DNA from: Parachlamydia sp. AcF125 | GTDB lineage: Bacteria > Chlamydiota > Chlamydiia > Chlamydiales > Parachlamydiaceae | DNA: 64,000 nucleotides | NCBI RefSeq assembly: GCF_018342475.1 | Contig: NZ_JAEMUD010000002.1 | Span: forward strand, 434,001 to 498,000 | Reading direction: 5' to 3' | Shown: positions 63,138 through 64,000 of the stretch, piece after piece | Position numbering within the stretch: position 1 is the first letter of the stretch | Layout of the letters: every line of letters begins with the position of its first letter | The notes under the pieces: model-generated | Told to the model about the DNA's origin: nothing | Databases searched by the model: none | Seen by the model: the letters and a program-made list of their open reading frames with translations, nothing else | Translations under genes and position numbers: made by a program

Positions 63138-64000
63138 TTATGAATCCTCAGCTCGGCCAATGCTATCTAATCGTTTCCTCCATGCACCAATTTCTGAAGG
63201 TAGTTTTTCCCTTATTTCCTTGTAGTTAAGTTCCAAAGCATGTGTAGATAAATAAGCTGTTCTTTTGTCAGAAATGTAGAATTTCTGGTCTTTCACTGAA
63301 AAGCTATCTTCATTAAAGAAACAGGCTTCAGCGATTAAAGAAAATGTTTTTAGGCTTAACTTTAATAAAGCATTTTTATTGATTCCTTGTAAAACGCCAG
63401 CAGCAGACAGCTTGACAGCAGAATCACCTTTCTTAAGGACTTGGATAAGAGCACTTAATGCCTCCTCAGGAAGCTGGCTTCCCTGTTTTTCCACTGCGCC
63501 TAGAACCTCGGCTGCATACTCTTTAACTGCAGAATCGTCCTCTTTGAAGACTTGGACAAGAGCATCTACTACTTCCTCAGGAAGCTGACTTTTCTGTTGT
63601 ACCAATGCCCGTAGGACTTTGACAGCAGAAAGTTTACTCTCAGAATCACCTTCCTTAAGAACTTGGATAAGAGCGCCTAGCGCCTCCTCAGGAAGCTGGC
63701 TTTTCTGTTGTACCAATGCCCTTAGGGCTTCGACAGCAGAATGTTTGGCATCGGAACCACCCTGCTTGAGGACTTGGATAAGAGCACCTAGCACTTCCTC
63801 AGGAAGCTGACTTTTCTGTTGTACCAATACCCTTAGGACTTTGACAGCAGAAAGTCTACTCTCAGAATCGCCTTCCTTAAGGACTTGGATAAGAGCACCT
63901 AGCGCCTCCTCAGGAAGCTGGCTTTTCTGTTGTACCAACACCCTTAGGACTTTGACAGCAGAAAGTTTACTCTCAGAATCACCTTCCTTAAGGACTTGAA
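63138..64000 (-). CDS. HEAT repeat protein, probably NACHT-HEAT array gene 4 (partial)
   Basis: Open on the reverse strand from the right edge to the stop at 63138; the ATG-like start at 63941 is only a GTG inside the repeats. Five full 37-residue HEAT-like units and part of a sixth (SQLPEEALGALIQVLKEGDS, KLSAVKVLRVLVQQK) followed by the family C-terminal cap (LIAEACFFNEDSFSVKDQ, ending LDSIGRAEDS). The units differ from those of genes 1-3 (SQLPEE, VQQK), so this is a more distant member. NACHT and N-terminal module, if present, lie beyond the window. Confidence 0.8.
   Translation of the reverse strand, partial: QVLKEGDSESKLSAVKVLRVLVQQKSQLPEEALGALIQVLKEGDSESRLSAVKVLRVLVQQKSQLPEEVLGALIQVLKQGGSDAKHSAVEALRALVQQKSQLPEEALGALIQVLKEGDSESKLSAVKVLRALVQQKSQLPEEVVDALVQVFKEDDSAVKEYAAEVLGAVEKQGSQLPEEALSALIQVLKKGDSAVKLSAAGVLQGINKNALLKLSLKTFSLIAEACFFNEDSFSVKDQKFYISDKRTAYLSTHALELNYKEIREKLPSEIGAWRKRLDSIGRAEDS
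63375..64000 (-). repeat. HEAT-like 111-bp coding repeat array, running off the right edge
   Basis: Five full units and a partial one. The three units nearest the right edge are almost the same in DNA. Confidence 0.8.

Overview
The window looks like chromosome of an amoeba-associated chlamydia (Parachlamydiales, Parachlamydia/Neochlamydia-like). Three things point there: a very long YidC next to a DnaA whose N-terminus has the chlamydial form, a sucA-sucB-lpdA operon, and large families of eukaryote-like proteins (NACHT, ankyrin, HEAT, Ulp1-type protease). This is inference from remembered families; no database search was possible.

Layout. 1-6.05 kb: a Ser/Thr kinase-like gene cut by the left edge, a TPR-like exported protein, yidC and dnaA. 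6.3-28.5 kb: an accessory island. It holds three large paralogs made of a P-loop GTPase followed by a glycine-rich collagen-like segment (one carries a coiled coil, a membrane segment and a Ulp1/C48-type cysteine protease; the other two stop early), a nucleotidyltransferase-like protein, and an ankyrin-NACHT-HEAT protein that could be fused to it through an A9 tract. The tail of a fourth GTPase paralog survives as a relic. 28.9-46.5 kb: housekeeping genes: tRNA-Pro(UGG), lgt, a 2Fe-2S ferredoxin, an A-type Fe-S carrier, lpdA/sucB/sucA, a lipoprotein with a ResB-like protein, uvrC, rlmN, several small unknowns and a very acidic exported protein. 47-64 kb: a head-to-tail array of NACHT-HEAT genes (three complete, one cut by the right edge). 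Each complete one has about 19 HEAT-like units of 37 residues, and each has its own well-formed promoter.

How it fits together. The two accessory blocks hold two expanding families. The NACHT proteins read as NLR-like signal-transducing ATPases: a variable N-terminal module (hydrophobic membrane module, ankyrin repeats, or a possible nucleotidyltransferase), a conserved NACHT core, a long superhelical repeat sensor and a conserved C-terminal cap. Whether they act on amoeba host pathways as effectors or on phages or competitors as bacterial NLR-like defence cannot be decided from sequence. The GTPase-collagen family shares one promoter type and one leader; the copy with a protease could remove ubiquitin or ubiquitin-like proteins from host targets. 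The strongest leads are the poly-A frameshift junction at about 25.74 kb, the GTPase-collagen-protease fusion, and the mosaic NACHT array.
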